From positions 723,660 to 787,659 of the forward strand of contig JANVCC010009742.1 of the NCBI GenBank assembly GCA_025345505.1: DNA of 64,000 bases. Direction: 5' to 3'. Positions 52,753 to 61,770 of this stretch are shown piece after piece. Position 1 is the first letter of the stretch. Every line of letters begins with the position of its first letter. Origin of the DNA: Todiramphus chloris collaris (Eukaryota > Chordata > Aves > Coraciiformes > Alcedinidae). Under the pieces are notes generated by a model. The model searched no databases. It worked only from the letters and a program-made list of their open reading frames with translations, and was not told the origin of the DNA. Made by a program: the position numbers and the translations under genes.

Positions 52753-53097
52753 GGTCCGGACCCTGGAACAACGCGGCAAGGCGGACCGCTTGAATGATCC
52801 GCCACACAGCCGGTGAATGCGCCCGCCTTATACATGGAAGCAACTTTGATTTTTACATGAATTTAACAATACAAGACATCGATATTCTCTTTTATATTTG
52901 AATATTCACATTCAATTCGCATCGTCAGCGGAGAAATTACAAAACTTCTTACAAATAATCTCATATTACTCGGGCATAAACCATACAACCATAAAGACAT
53001 TGGTAACTATTATAAAAAATGGTAAGCAAATTAACCAATGCCGAACGTAATAAAAATAGCATAGGGAAATATGAACTCGCCTTTCTGAGGTCCGTGA
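52753..53097. other. 345-nt AT-rich upstream region of the GGDEF-EAL gene
   Basis: No gene is seen. It begins with the perfect palindrome AGGGTCCGGACCCT (52751-52764), which may end arsR transcription, then is strongly AT-rich with TTGAATATTCACATTCAA near 52900, suitable for a promoter or regulator site. Confidence 0.45.
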
Positions 53098-55440
53098 GTG
53101 CAACTGTCGAATTTCCATACGCCTGACGCTATCCGTTCCATGTTCGGCATGCGGGGAACGATAAATCCTGCCGTCAAGCGGCGGGTCTACGCTGAACAGA
53201 TGGATGTGGCGCTGCGACTGGCGCCCTTTACCGTCATCGTGGCCATGAGCGTCGTGTTCGTGGTGGCGTTTGTCTTCTGGGATCAGGGACATAGCCTGTA
53301 TCTGGGCAGTCTGGCGACCATCGTCACCGTCATGACCGCCGCATCGCTGTTTGCCTGCTGGCAATGGTACAAGGTGCCAAAGGTCAAGGAGCTTGGCTTC
53401 GCCGGCATCAAATACCTGATCATTATATCCGCATGTTACGGCCTGTGCCTGGCCAGCATTCCACTCATGCTTTTTCTGGAAGCCGACGCCTACCACAGGC
53501 TGCTGATCGCCTGCACGGCGGCCGGTCTCATGGCGACCGGCATCGGCGTGGCCGTGGTTCCGTTGGCCGCCATTGCCTTTTCGGGCGCCATCATCACCGG
53601 CTCGTTCTTTGCCCTCGCCTCGACCGGCGAGGATTTCTTTCTTTTCATTGCGATCTTGCTGGCCATCTATGCGCTGTTCATCCTGTTCACCATCGTGCAC
53701 ATGAGCAACCTGATCGTCATGCGCACGCTCGACCAGATCAAGGTCGAGCAGCAGAAGGAGGTCATCAGCCTGCTTCTCTATGATTTCGAAGAGAATGCCA
53801 GTGACTGGATTTGGGAAACCGACGCCGACCTGAAGCTCCAGCACACCTCGCCGCGCCTGGCACAGATCGCCGAGAAGACCACCAAGCAATTGCAGGGAAT
53901 GCCTTTCGCGCAACTGTTCAAGGTCGACCAGTCACACGCTGAAGAGGCGGTGAAGGTGGGGTCGATCTGGCAGGCCATTGAAAACCGCACGACCTTCCGC
54001 AACCATATATTGCCGATCAATATAAAGGGCGAAACCCGCTGGTGGTCACTGACCGGCAAGGCAATCTTTGACAATGCCGGGCAGTTCTGCGGTTATCGCG
54101 GGGTTGGTTCCGACGTGACAGCGGCAAAGCAGTCGGAAGACAAGCTGTCCTATCTCGCCCGCTACGACGTGCTCACCGATCTGCCGAACAGAACCCTGTT
54201 CACCGATCAGCTCGCCGAAGCAACCAAGGAACTGGAAACCGGCCTCGCCGGCTTTGCCGTGTTCTGCATCGACCTCGACGAATTCAAGACCGTCAATGAC
54301 AGCTTCGGCCACGGCATCGGCGACCAGTTGCTGAAGCAGGTCGCGGAGCGTTTGCGCGGCACATCCCCTGCCCGCTACATCGTGGCGCGCCTGTCCGGCG
54401 ACGAGTTTGCAATCCTGGCCCCCGGCGCCGGCCAGCCCGAAGCGACGGCACTGGCGGAAGATCTCGTGCGCCGCATCTCACAGCCATTCTGGATCGATGG
54501 CATCCAGATCAACATCCATATCAGCATCGGCATCGCGCTTGCCCCCATGGACAGCGTCAGCGACATCATGCGCTGCGCCGACCTTGCGCTGTACCGCACC
54601 AAGAACGAAGGCCGGAACAGCTATCGCTTCTACGAAGTCGAAATGGATGCGCGGATCGAGGCCAAGCGCGCCCTGGCGATGGATTTGCGCGGCGCGCTGG
54701 CGCGGCAGGAGTTCATCCTGCATTTCCAGCCGATCGTGTCGGCCATCACGCTCAAGACCGTCGGGTTTGAAACCCTCCTGCGCTGGAAGCATCCGGTGCA
54801 CGGGTATATTTCTCCGGCCATCTTCATTCCGATTGCGGAAGAGACCGGCAATATCATCCCCCTCGGCGAATGGATCATCCAGGAGGCTTGCAAGACGGCG
54901 GTGTCCTGGCCCGACGACATCCATGTGGCGATCAATATTTCCGCGATCCAGTTCCGTCATTCGGATCTCGCCTCCATCGTTCGCGATGCGCTGACAACCA
55001 ACAAGCTGAAGCCCAACCGCCTGGAACTCGAAATCACCGAATCCGTGTTCCTTGAAGCCAATGTCGCGGCGATTTCCCTGCTGCGGCAGTTCCGGGCAAT
55101 GGGTGTAAGCATTGCGCTTGACGATTTCGGCACCGGCTATTCCAGCCTCAGCTATCTGCGCAAGATGCCGTTCGACAAGATCAAGATCGATCAGTCCTTC
55201 GTGCGCGACCTCCCGCACAACAGGGGAAGCCTTGCCATCATCCGTGCGGTGATGGGCCTTGGCGCGAGCATGGGCATGAAGATCACCGCGGAAGGCGTTG
55301 AAACCCGTGAACAGCTGGCCTGCCTGCAAAAGGAAGGCTGTGATCAGGTGCAGGGCTTCCTGTTCAGCCCGGCGGAGCCGTTTGACAAGACAGCCGACCT
55401 CATGTCGTTCGACCGCGACCGCTACGAAGTCGCCAGCTGA
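53098..55440 (+). CDS. Membrane-bound diguanylate cyclase/phosphodiesterase (PAS-like, GGDEF, EAL)
   Basis: A GTG start at 53098 gives 780 residues. Five or six hydrophobic helices occupy about 35-205, resembling a MASE-type sensor. A PAS-like domain follows (about 225-340), then GGDEF (about 345-510) with signature SGDEF at 433-437, and EAL (about 520-770). The EAL motif is ETL at 558-560, but DDFGTGYSSLSYL and KIDQSFV are intact. It makes or breaks c-di-GMP at the inner membrane. Both active-site motifs deviate by one residue, so activity of each is uncertain. Confidence 0.88.
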   Translation: MQLSNFHTPDAIRSMFGMRGTINPAVKRRVYAEQMDVALRLAPFTVIVAMSVVFVVAFVFWDQGHSLYLGSLATIVTVMTAASLFACWQWYKVPKVKELGFAGIKYLIIISACYGLCLASIPLMLFLEADAYHRLLIACTAAGLMATGIGVAVVPLAAIAFSGAIITGSFFALASTGEDFFLFIAILLAIYALFILFTIVHMSNLIVMRTLDQIKVEQQKEVISLLLYDFEENASDWIWETDADLKLQHTSPRLAQIAEKTTKQLQGMPFAQLFKVDQSHAEEAVKVGSIWQAIENRTTFRNHILPINIKGETRWWSLTGKAIFDNAGQFCGYRGVGSDVTAAKQSEDKLSYLARYDVLTDLPNRTLFTDQLAEATKELETGLAGFAVFCIDLDEFKTVNDSFGHGIGDQLLKQVAERLRGTSPARYIVARLSGDEFAILAPGAGQPEATALAEDLVRRISQPFWIDGIQINIHISIGIALAPMDSVSDIMRCADLALYRTKNEGRNSYRFYEVEMDARIEAKRALAMDLRGALARQEFILHFQPIVSAITLKTVGFETLLRWKHPVHGYISPAIFIPIAEETGNIIPLGEWIIQEACKTAVSWPDDIHVAINISAIQFRHSDLASIVRDALTTNKLKPNRLELEITESVFLEANVAAISLLRQFRAMGVSIALDDFGTGYSSLSYLRKMPFDKIKIDQSFVRDLPHNRGSLAIIRAVMGLGASMGMKITAEGVETREQLACLQKEGCDQVQGFLFSPAEPFDKTADLMSFDRDRYEVAS

Positions 55441-55484
55441 GGCGCGTTCTCAAACCCGATGAAGAGAGGAAGCAGCCCGGCGGC

Positions 55485-57302
55485 TCACGCCTGCCGCTTC
55501 GTCTTGTCCTGAACAGTCGGACGATAGCTGGGTGACAGCCGCGAATCCTTTGGCCAGTAGGCCAGGAAGCCTTTGATGACTTCGCCGGGAATATCGAGCG
55601 GATTGTACTGATCCCTGTCCACGAACATCAGGGACTGTTCGCCATGGCCGAGCAGGCCTTGCGCTGCGCTGTGGATTTCGTGCTGCAGCGTGACGAATTT
55701 GCGGTTGTGCCGGGCGATCTTGATACGAACGCTGATCTGCTCGAACTCTTTCGATTCCCGCCGGTAATCATGGGTGAAGGAACGTGTGAGGATGTAGAAC
55801 CGCGTCGTCGCCAGATCGAAATCCGGCATGCAGACATTGAAGAACAATTCGCGCGCCTTGCCCACCCAGCGCACATAATTGGCGAAGTAGACGTTCCCGA
55901 CCGAATTGGTGTCGTCATAGGTCGGGGTGAGATGCATGACGAACCACTCGCCATCGAAACCATGCGACTGCGATATTTCCTCGCCGCCCGACGTGTTTGT
56001 CAGCGGGGCAGTGCTCATCATCCGAATGGGCTGGTCGACGATTTCAACCGGGATCGCCTTCGAGCGGGGTCCCACCAGTTCGATGATGACCGGCAAAGCG
56101 CCGATCAAGCCGATGAACGGCGACAGGAACAGGAAGCCGGGTACAGGCTGGATATAGCCGAGAACGAAGATCAGCGACGATCCGCAGCCGATCAGGAAGC
56201 TCAGCACCGGATCGAATTTCGGTTTCGCGCCCAAAGCCTCGCAAACCAGATTGGCGGACGCGCTGACGAACAGCGTGGCGAAAGGCATCATGAAATACAT
56301 GAGCGAAAAGTTTGCCGGTACGGCGGCATAGGCAACCCAGGTCGCGCCGATCAGCAGCCACAGCGGCGACGACGCAATGCCATCGGGAATAAGCGCCAGC
56401 AGCGGACTGTTGCTGCGCATGTTCTTGCCGCGCAGATACCAGTTCGTCGCGCAATAAAAACTGTCGACCGTCGATGTGAGCGCCGCAATCGTCCAGATCG
56501 CAAAGGCAATCGCCAGATAGGGCGCACCATTTTCCGCGGCCAGGACAACCGCTGCGGAAACCGACCCTTGCGCGCTCGGCAGGCCGTCAATGGAAATGAT
56601 GCTGCCGATGGGACCGACCGTCGACGCGATGGAAGCATTGAGCAGGAGAAAACCGAAGAACAGCAAGGCACCGGCGCCATAGGCGATCCCGACCGACCCG
56701 CCCTCGCGCTTGATATAGACCGCCCGCTGCCAATGCTGGATATCGAGCCACGGGCCGAGCAGGAAGCCGATCACCGTCGGCATGACAAGGCCGTAAAAGC
56801 GTGCATCGAACTGCTGGAGCGGGACACCGGGATAGTCCGACGTCTGCCGCAGACCGGAAAGCAGCACGAGCCCTGCGGCAACGCCGATCACCGTATAGAG
56901 GATATGCAGCTTCTTGATCTGCTCCAGTGAAAGCGCATGGCCGATGGCGCAGGAAGCCAGAAGCAGGAAAGCAACGCCTATTGTCGCGCCCTCGCCCACA
57001 ATCGGCTGCCACAAATAGGCAACGAAGCCGAAAACCGTCACCACCAGCGCCGCCATCTGGAACAGCAGAAAGACGCCGACATAGCGGTTTTCGATGTCCT
57101 TCATGATCTGGTCCGGCGTCCGCTTGCTGCGGCCGAGAATAAAGCCGAACAACCACAGACCACCAACATTCGAGATCGCGAAACCGAAGAAACCAAGCCA
57201 GCCATAGGTCAGCGTGACGTGGATGGAATAGAAAAAACCCAGACCCCACAGCCAGGATAGGCCAATTGTAGGCGCCCACATAAGATTTCGCACGAACGTC
57301 AT
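55485..57302 (-). CDS. Polytopic transporter-like protein fused to a 4HBT (hot-dog) thioesterase domain
   Basis: The 605-residue frame is continuous. Residues 1-430 form about 12 hydrophobic helices, including GPWLDIQHWQRAVYI near residue 200, which recalls the sodium:solute symporter fold, and an AALTSTVDSFYCATNW segment. From about 455 to 580 lies a hot-dog thioesterase (TYDDTNSVGNVYFANYVRW at 461-479, matching YbgC/4HBT YxxTDxxGxVYxxxY). The Asp of the 4HBT motif is kept as DDTN. Role unknown: perhaps uptake of an acyl compound coupled to CoA or acyl-thioester hydrolysis. Convergent with the GGDEF-EAL gene. Confidence 0.75.
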   Translation of the reverse strand: MTFVRNLMWAPTIGLSWLWGLGFFYSIHVTLTYGWLGFFGFAISNVGGLWLFGFILGRSKRTPDQIMKDIENRYVGVFLLFQMAALVVTVFGFVAYLWQPIVGEGATIGVAFLLLASCAIGHALSLEQIKKLHILYTVIGVAAGLVLLSGLRQTSDYPGVPLQQFDARFYGLVMPTVIGFLLGPWLDIQHWQRAVYIKREGGSVGIAYGAGALLFFGFLLLNASIASTVGPIGSIISIDGLPSAQGSVSAAVVLAAENGAPYLAIAFAIWTIAALTSTVDSFYCATNWYLRGKNMRSNSPLLALIPDGIASSPLWLLIGATWVAYAAVPANFSLMYFMMPFATLFVSASANLVCEALGAKPKFDPVLSFLIGCGSSLIFVLGYIQPVPGFLFLSPFIGLIGALPVIIELVGPRSKAIPVEIVDQPIRMMSTAPLTNTSGGEEISQSHGFDGEWFVMHLTPTYDDTNSVGNVYFANYVRWVGKARELFFNVCMPDFDLATTRFYILTRSFTHDYRRESKEFEQISVRIKIARHNRKFVTLQHEIHSAAQGLLGHGEQSLMFVDRDQYNPLDIPGEVIKGFLAYWPKDSRLSPSYRPTVQDKTKRQA

Positions 57303-57573
57303 GTCTATCCAGCTTTACGAGAGTCGGTGATCGACAACACCAACTTTAATCCACGTTATTCGCTGTAATAAGTCAATGATCTGCTCTTAGCAGTTGCGGA
57401 AAGTTTCAAGATTTTTGCTTGCTTTCCCATTGCGAATGCAAGCAGCCTTTATCGGGATTTTTACCCAGCGAAGCACGCGAAATACTGCGGGAACGAGGTC
57501 GTACACTCATAAAATCTGGTTGAAATGGTATCAAGCCCGCCAGCGCGGATGCGCCGGCGGTGCGCGGGCGGGA

Positions 57574-58374
57574 TCAGAGGCCCGCGATCTTTCTCAGGTC
57601 GTCCACTGCGCCGGAACCGGCGGCAAGAACCGGCGCACCCCGGGTCAACGCCTCGCCCTTTGCCGGGAATGGATGGTGCCAACCGCCGGCTTCCTTGACG
57701 AGGCAGTAGCCGGCCATGCAATCCCACGCATGCATGTAGGGCTCGTAATAACCGACAAGGCGGCCAGCGGCGACATAGGCCAGCATGAGCGCGCCCGATC
57801 CGTTGCGAATGAAATTGCCGCCGGCTTCCAGCAGCTTTTCCACCAGCGATGCAACGACTGCCGGAGTGACGTGGTGATTGGCGCCGATACCCGTCACCGC
57901 ATTGCGAATGGTCTTGCTCGGATCGATGGAGAGCGCCTTGCCGTTCAGGGTCGCGCCCATGCCGAGCGCCGACGCATAAAGCTCCTCATTGCACGGGACA
58001 TAGATGACCCCGACGACGATCTCCTCGCCGCGCAGCGCCGCAATGGAGATGCACCAGGTTGGCATGCCGTTGACGAATGGGCTGGTGCCGTCAATCGGAT
58101 CGATCACCCAGGTGAACTCGGAGGTTCCCGCGCTGACGCCATATTCTTCGCCAAGCACCGCATCGCCGGGAAAGGCCGCCGCGATGCGGGCGCGGATCAG
58201 TTCTTCCACTTCCCGGTCGGCAATCGAAACCACATCCTGCGGATCGGCCTTGGTCTCGATGACCAGCCGCTCGCGCGCATTGAAATGCGCCAGCGCCACG
58301 GCGCCGGCTTCGATAGCCATTTTCTGGGCCAGGGCAAAACGGCCCTGCAACTCGGCTTCGGCATGCGATGTCAT
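57574..58374 (-). CDS. Inositol monophosphatase-family phosphatase
   Basis: The 266-residue protein shows the metal-site motifs GEEYG (75-79), IDPIDGTSPFVNG (91-103) and the late HAWDCMAGYCLVKEAGG. These define the IMPase family, which dephosphorylates inositol phosphates, histidinol phosphate, fructose-1,6-bisphosphate, or PAP. Position as the last gene of the ABC operon (23 nt after the ATPase) suggests it removes phosphate from the imported compound. Confidence 0.9.
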   Translation of the reverse strand: MTSHAEAELQGRFALAQKMAIEAGAVALAHFNARERLVIETKADPQDVVSIADREVEELIRARIAAAFPGDAVLGEEYGVSAGTSEFTWVIDPIDGTSPFVNGMPTWCISIAALRGEEIVVGVIYVPCNEELYASALGMGATLNGKALSIDPSKTIRNAVTGIGANHHVTPAVVASLVEKLLEAGGNFIRNGSGALMLAYVAAGRLVGYYEPYMHAWDCMAGYCLVKEAGGWHHPFPAKGEALTRGAPVLAAGSGAVDDLRKIAGL

Positions 58375-58397
58375 GATAGTCCTTTGAAAATGCAGTT

Positions 58398-59459
58398 TCA
58401 GTTGTTGATGATGGCGATGCCGCGATGGTGGAAGCCGATGCTGACACTGGTTGCGGGAGGAAGATTGCGGTCTACGGCCGGATCGACCACGAAGAGCGTT
58501 CCGGACGCGGTTTCCACTTCATATTCGACGTGATCGCCGAGATAGGCGGCATGCCTGATACTTCCGGCAAACGCACCGTTCTCGCCCGGTTCCAGCGTGA
58601 TCGCATTGGGCCGCACGGCGAGCTTCGCCGGTCCCGGCCGGGCGTTGCGGCCCGGCACGGTGTGTTCCAGCGTGCCGACACGGATGATGGCATTGCCGCC
58701 GTCGCTGCGCAGCACTTCACACGGCACAACATTGGCCTCGCCGATGAAATCCGCAATGAAGGATGAAGCCGGAGCTTCGTAAAGTTCGCGCGGCGAGCCC
58801 TGCTGGGCGATGACGCCCTCCTGCATGACGATGATCTGGTCGGACACGGCGAGCGCTTCCTCCTGATCGTGCGTGACATAAACAGCAGTGAAGCCGAGCC
58901 GCTGCTGCAACTCACGGATTTCGGTGCGCACGCGGCGGCGCAGCCGCGCATCGAGATTGGACAGGGGTTCGTCCAACAGCAGCACCTGCGGCTCCAGAAC
59001 CAGCGCCCGCGCGACGGCGACACGCTGCTGCTGGCCGCCGGACAATTCCGCCGGAAGGCGCTGGCCGTAGCCGGAAAGACCAACCTGCTTGAGCCCTTCT
59101 TCCGCCTTTTCCCGCGCATCGGATTTCTTCATGCCCGAGGATTCAAGCCCATAGGCGACATTTTCCGCCACCGACATATGCGGAAACAGCGCATAGGACT
59201 GGAAGACCATCGAGACATCGCGCTCATTGGCGGGAAGCATGGTGACATCCTTGCCGCCGATCAGGATACGGCCGGCGGAGGGGTGCTCCAGCCCCGCCAG
59301 CATGCGCAGGGTCGTGGTCTTGCCGCAACCGGACGGGCCGAGCAGCGTGACCAGCGTGCCGGGCTCGATCGTCAGCGAGAGATCGTGAATGGCTGTGAAA
59401 TTGCCGAACTGCTTTTTGACATTGGAGAAGACGACGGAGCCGGTGCGATGGGTGGTCAT
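58398..59459 (-). CDS. ABC importer ATPase, FbpC/AfuC/PotA type
   Basis: The 353-residue protein has Walker A GPSGCGKTT, Q-loop MVFQSYALFPH, signature LSGGQQQRVAVARA, Walker [12 protein letters not shown], and a C-terminal TOBE domain. The protein starts within the stop of the permease gene (ATGA overlap, 4 nt). Energises the two-domain permease and the binding protein encoded upstream. Confidence 0.9.
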   Translation of the reverse strand: MTTHRTGSVVFSNVKKQFGNFTAIHDLSLTIEPGTLVTLLGPSGCGKTTTLRMLAGLEHPSAGRILIGGKDVTMLPANERDVSMVFQSYALFPHMSVAENVAYGLESSGMKKSDAREKAEEGLKQVGLSGYGQRLPAELSGGQQQRVAVARALVLEPQVLLLDEPLSNLDARLRRRVRTEIRELQQRLGFTAVYVTHDQEEALAVSDQIIVMQEGVIAQQGSPRELYEAPASSFIADFIGEANVVPCEVLRSDGGNAIIRVGTLEHTVPGRNARPGPAKLAVRPNAITLEPGENGAFAGSIRHAAYLGDHVEYEVETASGTLFVVDPAVDRNLPPATSVSIGFHHRGIAIINN

Positions 59460-61684
59460 GATGCGGCCTTTTCTTGTGGAGCGGTGGACGGAACGAAGGC
59501 TGTCGCAACGCGGTTTTCGCGGCGCAGTTTTCGTTCGCCCACCAGAAGCTGGAAACAGGTGATGATGACGATCATGACGACGATCAGCATCGAGGAGTAG
59601 GCCACCGCCACGCCGTACTCGCCGTTTTCGACGAGCCCGACAATATAGGAAGTCGCCATATTATATTCGGCACTTACAAGGAATATGACAGCGCTGATCG
59701 AGGTGATGGCGCGCACGAACGAATAGACCAGCGCCGCCACGATGGCCGGGCGCAGCAGCGGCAGGATCACCTTGCGGATGGTGCGGAAACTCGTTGCCCG
59801 CAGCGTCAGCGAGGCTTCGTCGAGACTCTTGTCGAGCTGGCTCATCGCCGCCACGCCGCCGCGCACGCCCACGGGCATGTTGCGGAAGACGAAGCAGGCG
59901 ATCAGGATCAGCGCCGTCCCGGTCATCTCCAGCGGCGGCAGGTTGAAGGCCATGATGTAGCTGATGCCGATGACCGTGCCGGGAATGGCAAAGCTCATCA
60001 TCAGGGCAAACTCGAAGACATTGCGGCCGACAAAGCGCTGGCGCACGATCAGATAGGCCGTGAGCAGGCCGACGGCTGCAGTCAGCGGTGCTGAAATCAG
60101 CGCGATCTTGATTGTCGTCCAGAACGAGTTCCAGGCAACGCCGGTCCAGGCAATGGCGCCATTGCTGAAGCTGAAGGAGAATGCCCGCTGGTAATGTTCC
60201 AGCGTCAGCGTGTTGTCGAGACCCCAGGTGCGCACGAAGCCACCGAACAGGATCATGCCGTAGATGACGAGCGTGAACAGGATCCACGGAATGACAATGG
60301 CGTGGACACCGATCGACAGGGAGCGCGGCAGGGCGATATGCGCGCCGGAATCGCCCTTGCCGGTGACCGTGGCAAAGCTTTTGCCTGCCAGCCAGACGCG
60401 CTGGGCCAGAAATGCGGACAATGTAAAGAACAGGAGAATGATCGCAAGCACCGCTGCCCGCGACGGATCGTTCTGCGAACCGACGACGGCGAAGAAGATT
60501 TCCGTCGACAAAACGCCGTGGCTGCCGCCAAGCACCAGCGGATTGCCGAAATCCGCCATGCTTTCGATGAAGCCGATGAGAAACGCATTGGCGAGACCGG
60601 GTTTCATCAAAGGCAGGGAAACCCGCCAGAAGGTGCGCCAGCGGTCGGCGCGCAAAGTCTGCGATGCCTCTTCCATCGACGGGCTGACGCCCTCGACGAC
60701 ACCGATCAGGACGAGGAACGAGATCGGCGTGAATGACAGGACCTGCGCGATCCATATGCCGGTCAGGCCGTAGAGCCAGCGGCCGGGCTCGATGCCGAAA
60801 AGCTCGGACAATTGCTGCGTCACCACACCGGCGCGGCCGAACAAAAGGATCAGCGCCAGACCGATGACGAAGGGCGGGGTGATGATCGGCAGGATCGTCA
60901 GAAGGCGCAGGCCCTTCTTGAACGGGAACCGGGTGCGGGTGGCGACCAGCGCAAAGCACAGGCCAAGGAGGGTGGAACCGGAAGCTGCGAGAATGGCGAG
61001 GAACAGCGTGCGCCAAGCAATGCCGCAGCGGTTGCCGCCGACCACGCAATCGAGACTCCAGATCGACGGGTCCTGGATATTGCGCACGAACCCGGAAGGG
61101 TCGAACGAACCGTCAACGCTCTGGACCGAGCCGATCAGCATGCTGCCGACGGGATAGAACACGAAGATGGCAACGAGGAAGATGAGGAGCGCAATCGACG
61201 CGACGACAAAGGCGTCGCCGCGCAGCACACCGCGTTCGGCCAACCCGAAGGAAAACATCAGGACGAAGGACAGCGCAACCAGACCGGCCCCCGCCCCCAT
61301 GGACGGCTGCCCGTCGGCGAGCGGCCCGAACAGGCTTTCGCTGATCGCCCAGCTCCAGCCGGTGAAACCGATGGCAAGCCCCTGCAGAACCAGAAAGACA
61401 ATGCCGGCAGCGCCTGCCCCGATGAGCAGATTGGCCCGCAGCGGCGACACCTTGAACACCCGGGCAGCCAGTCCCAGCGCGAACAACAGCGCGATGACGG
61501 CCAGCGACCAGCGGCCATCGCTAGCGATCTGCACAAGGCCGGGCGCTTCCGCCGCACCGGACGGGAATTTGCCCAGCCAGCCAAGGCCGTAGAATCCGCT
61601 TTCGATCCTGTACCACGGCACAAGGGCAAACCCGGCAAGGCCTATACCGAGAGCAATGTTCAATCTCCGGTCGCTACGTTCCAT
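59456..61684 (-). CDS. Two-domain ABC permease, FbpB/AfuB type
   Basis: ATG 61684 (MERSDRRLNIAL) gives 742 residues. The protein carries two permease cores: the first EAA loop EEASQTLRADRWRTFWRVSLPL and the second DEASLTLRATSFRTIRKVILPL, each with six helices, preceded by about five extra helices. Fused permeases of this form characterise the FbpB/AfuB group (iron or hexose-phosphate importers). The substrate is better inferred from the binding protein. Confidence 0.9.
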   Translation of the reverse strand: MERSDRRLNIALGIGLAGFALVPWYRIESGFYGLGWLGKFPSGAAEAPGLVQIASDGRWSLAVIALLFALGLAARVFKVSPLRANLLIGAGAAGIVFLVLQGLAIGFTGWSWAISESLFGPLADGQPSMGAGAGLVALSFVLMFSFGLAERGVLRGDAFVVASIALLIFLVAIFVFYPVGSMLIGSVQSVDGSFDPSGFVRNIQDPSIWSLDCVVGGNRCGIAWRTLFLAILAASGSTLLGLCFALVATRTRFPFKKGLRLLTILPIITPPFVIGLALILLFGRAGVVTQQLSELFGIEPGRWLYGLTGIWIAQVLSFTPISFLVLIGVVEGVSPSMEEASQTLRADRWRTFWRVSLPLMKPGLANAFLIGFIESMADFGNPLVLGGSHGVLSTEIFFAVVGSQNDPSRAAVLAIILLFFTLSAFLAQRVWLAGKSFATVTGKGDSGAHIALPRSLSIGVHAIVIPWILFTLVIYGMILFGGFVRTWGLDNTLTLEHYQRAFSFSFSNGAIAWTGVAWNSFWTTIKIALISAPLTAAVGLLTAYLIVRQRFVGRNVFEFALMMSFAIPGTVIGISYIMAFNLPPLEMTGTALILIACFVFRNMPVGVRGGVAAMSQLDKSLDEASLTLRATSFRTIRKVILPLLRPAIVAALVYSFVRAITSISAVIFLVSAEYNMATSYIVGLVENGEYGVAVAYSSMLIVVMIVIITCFQLLVGERKLRRENRVATAFVPSTAPQEKAAS

Positions 61685-61770
61685 TGTGCTACCCAATACT
61701 GTCTTCGATGATGGAAATGGCTGGCGTGCCCGAATAGAAATACCGGGCACGCGGAACTGCTGAACTCAGG

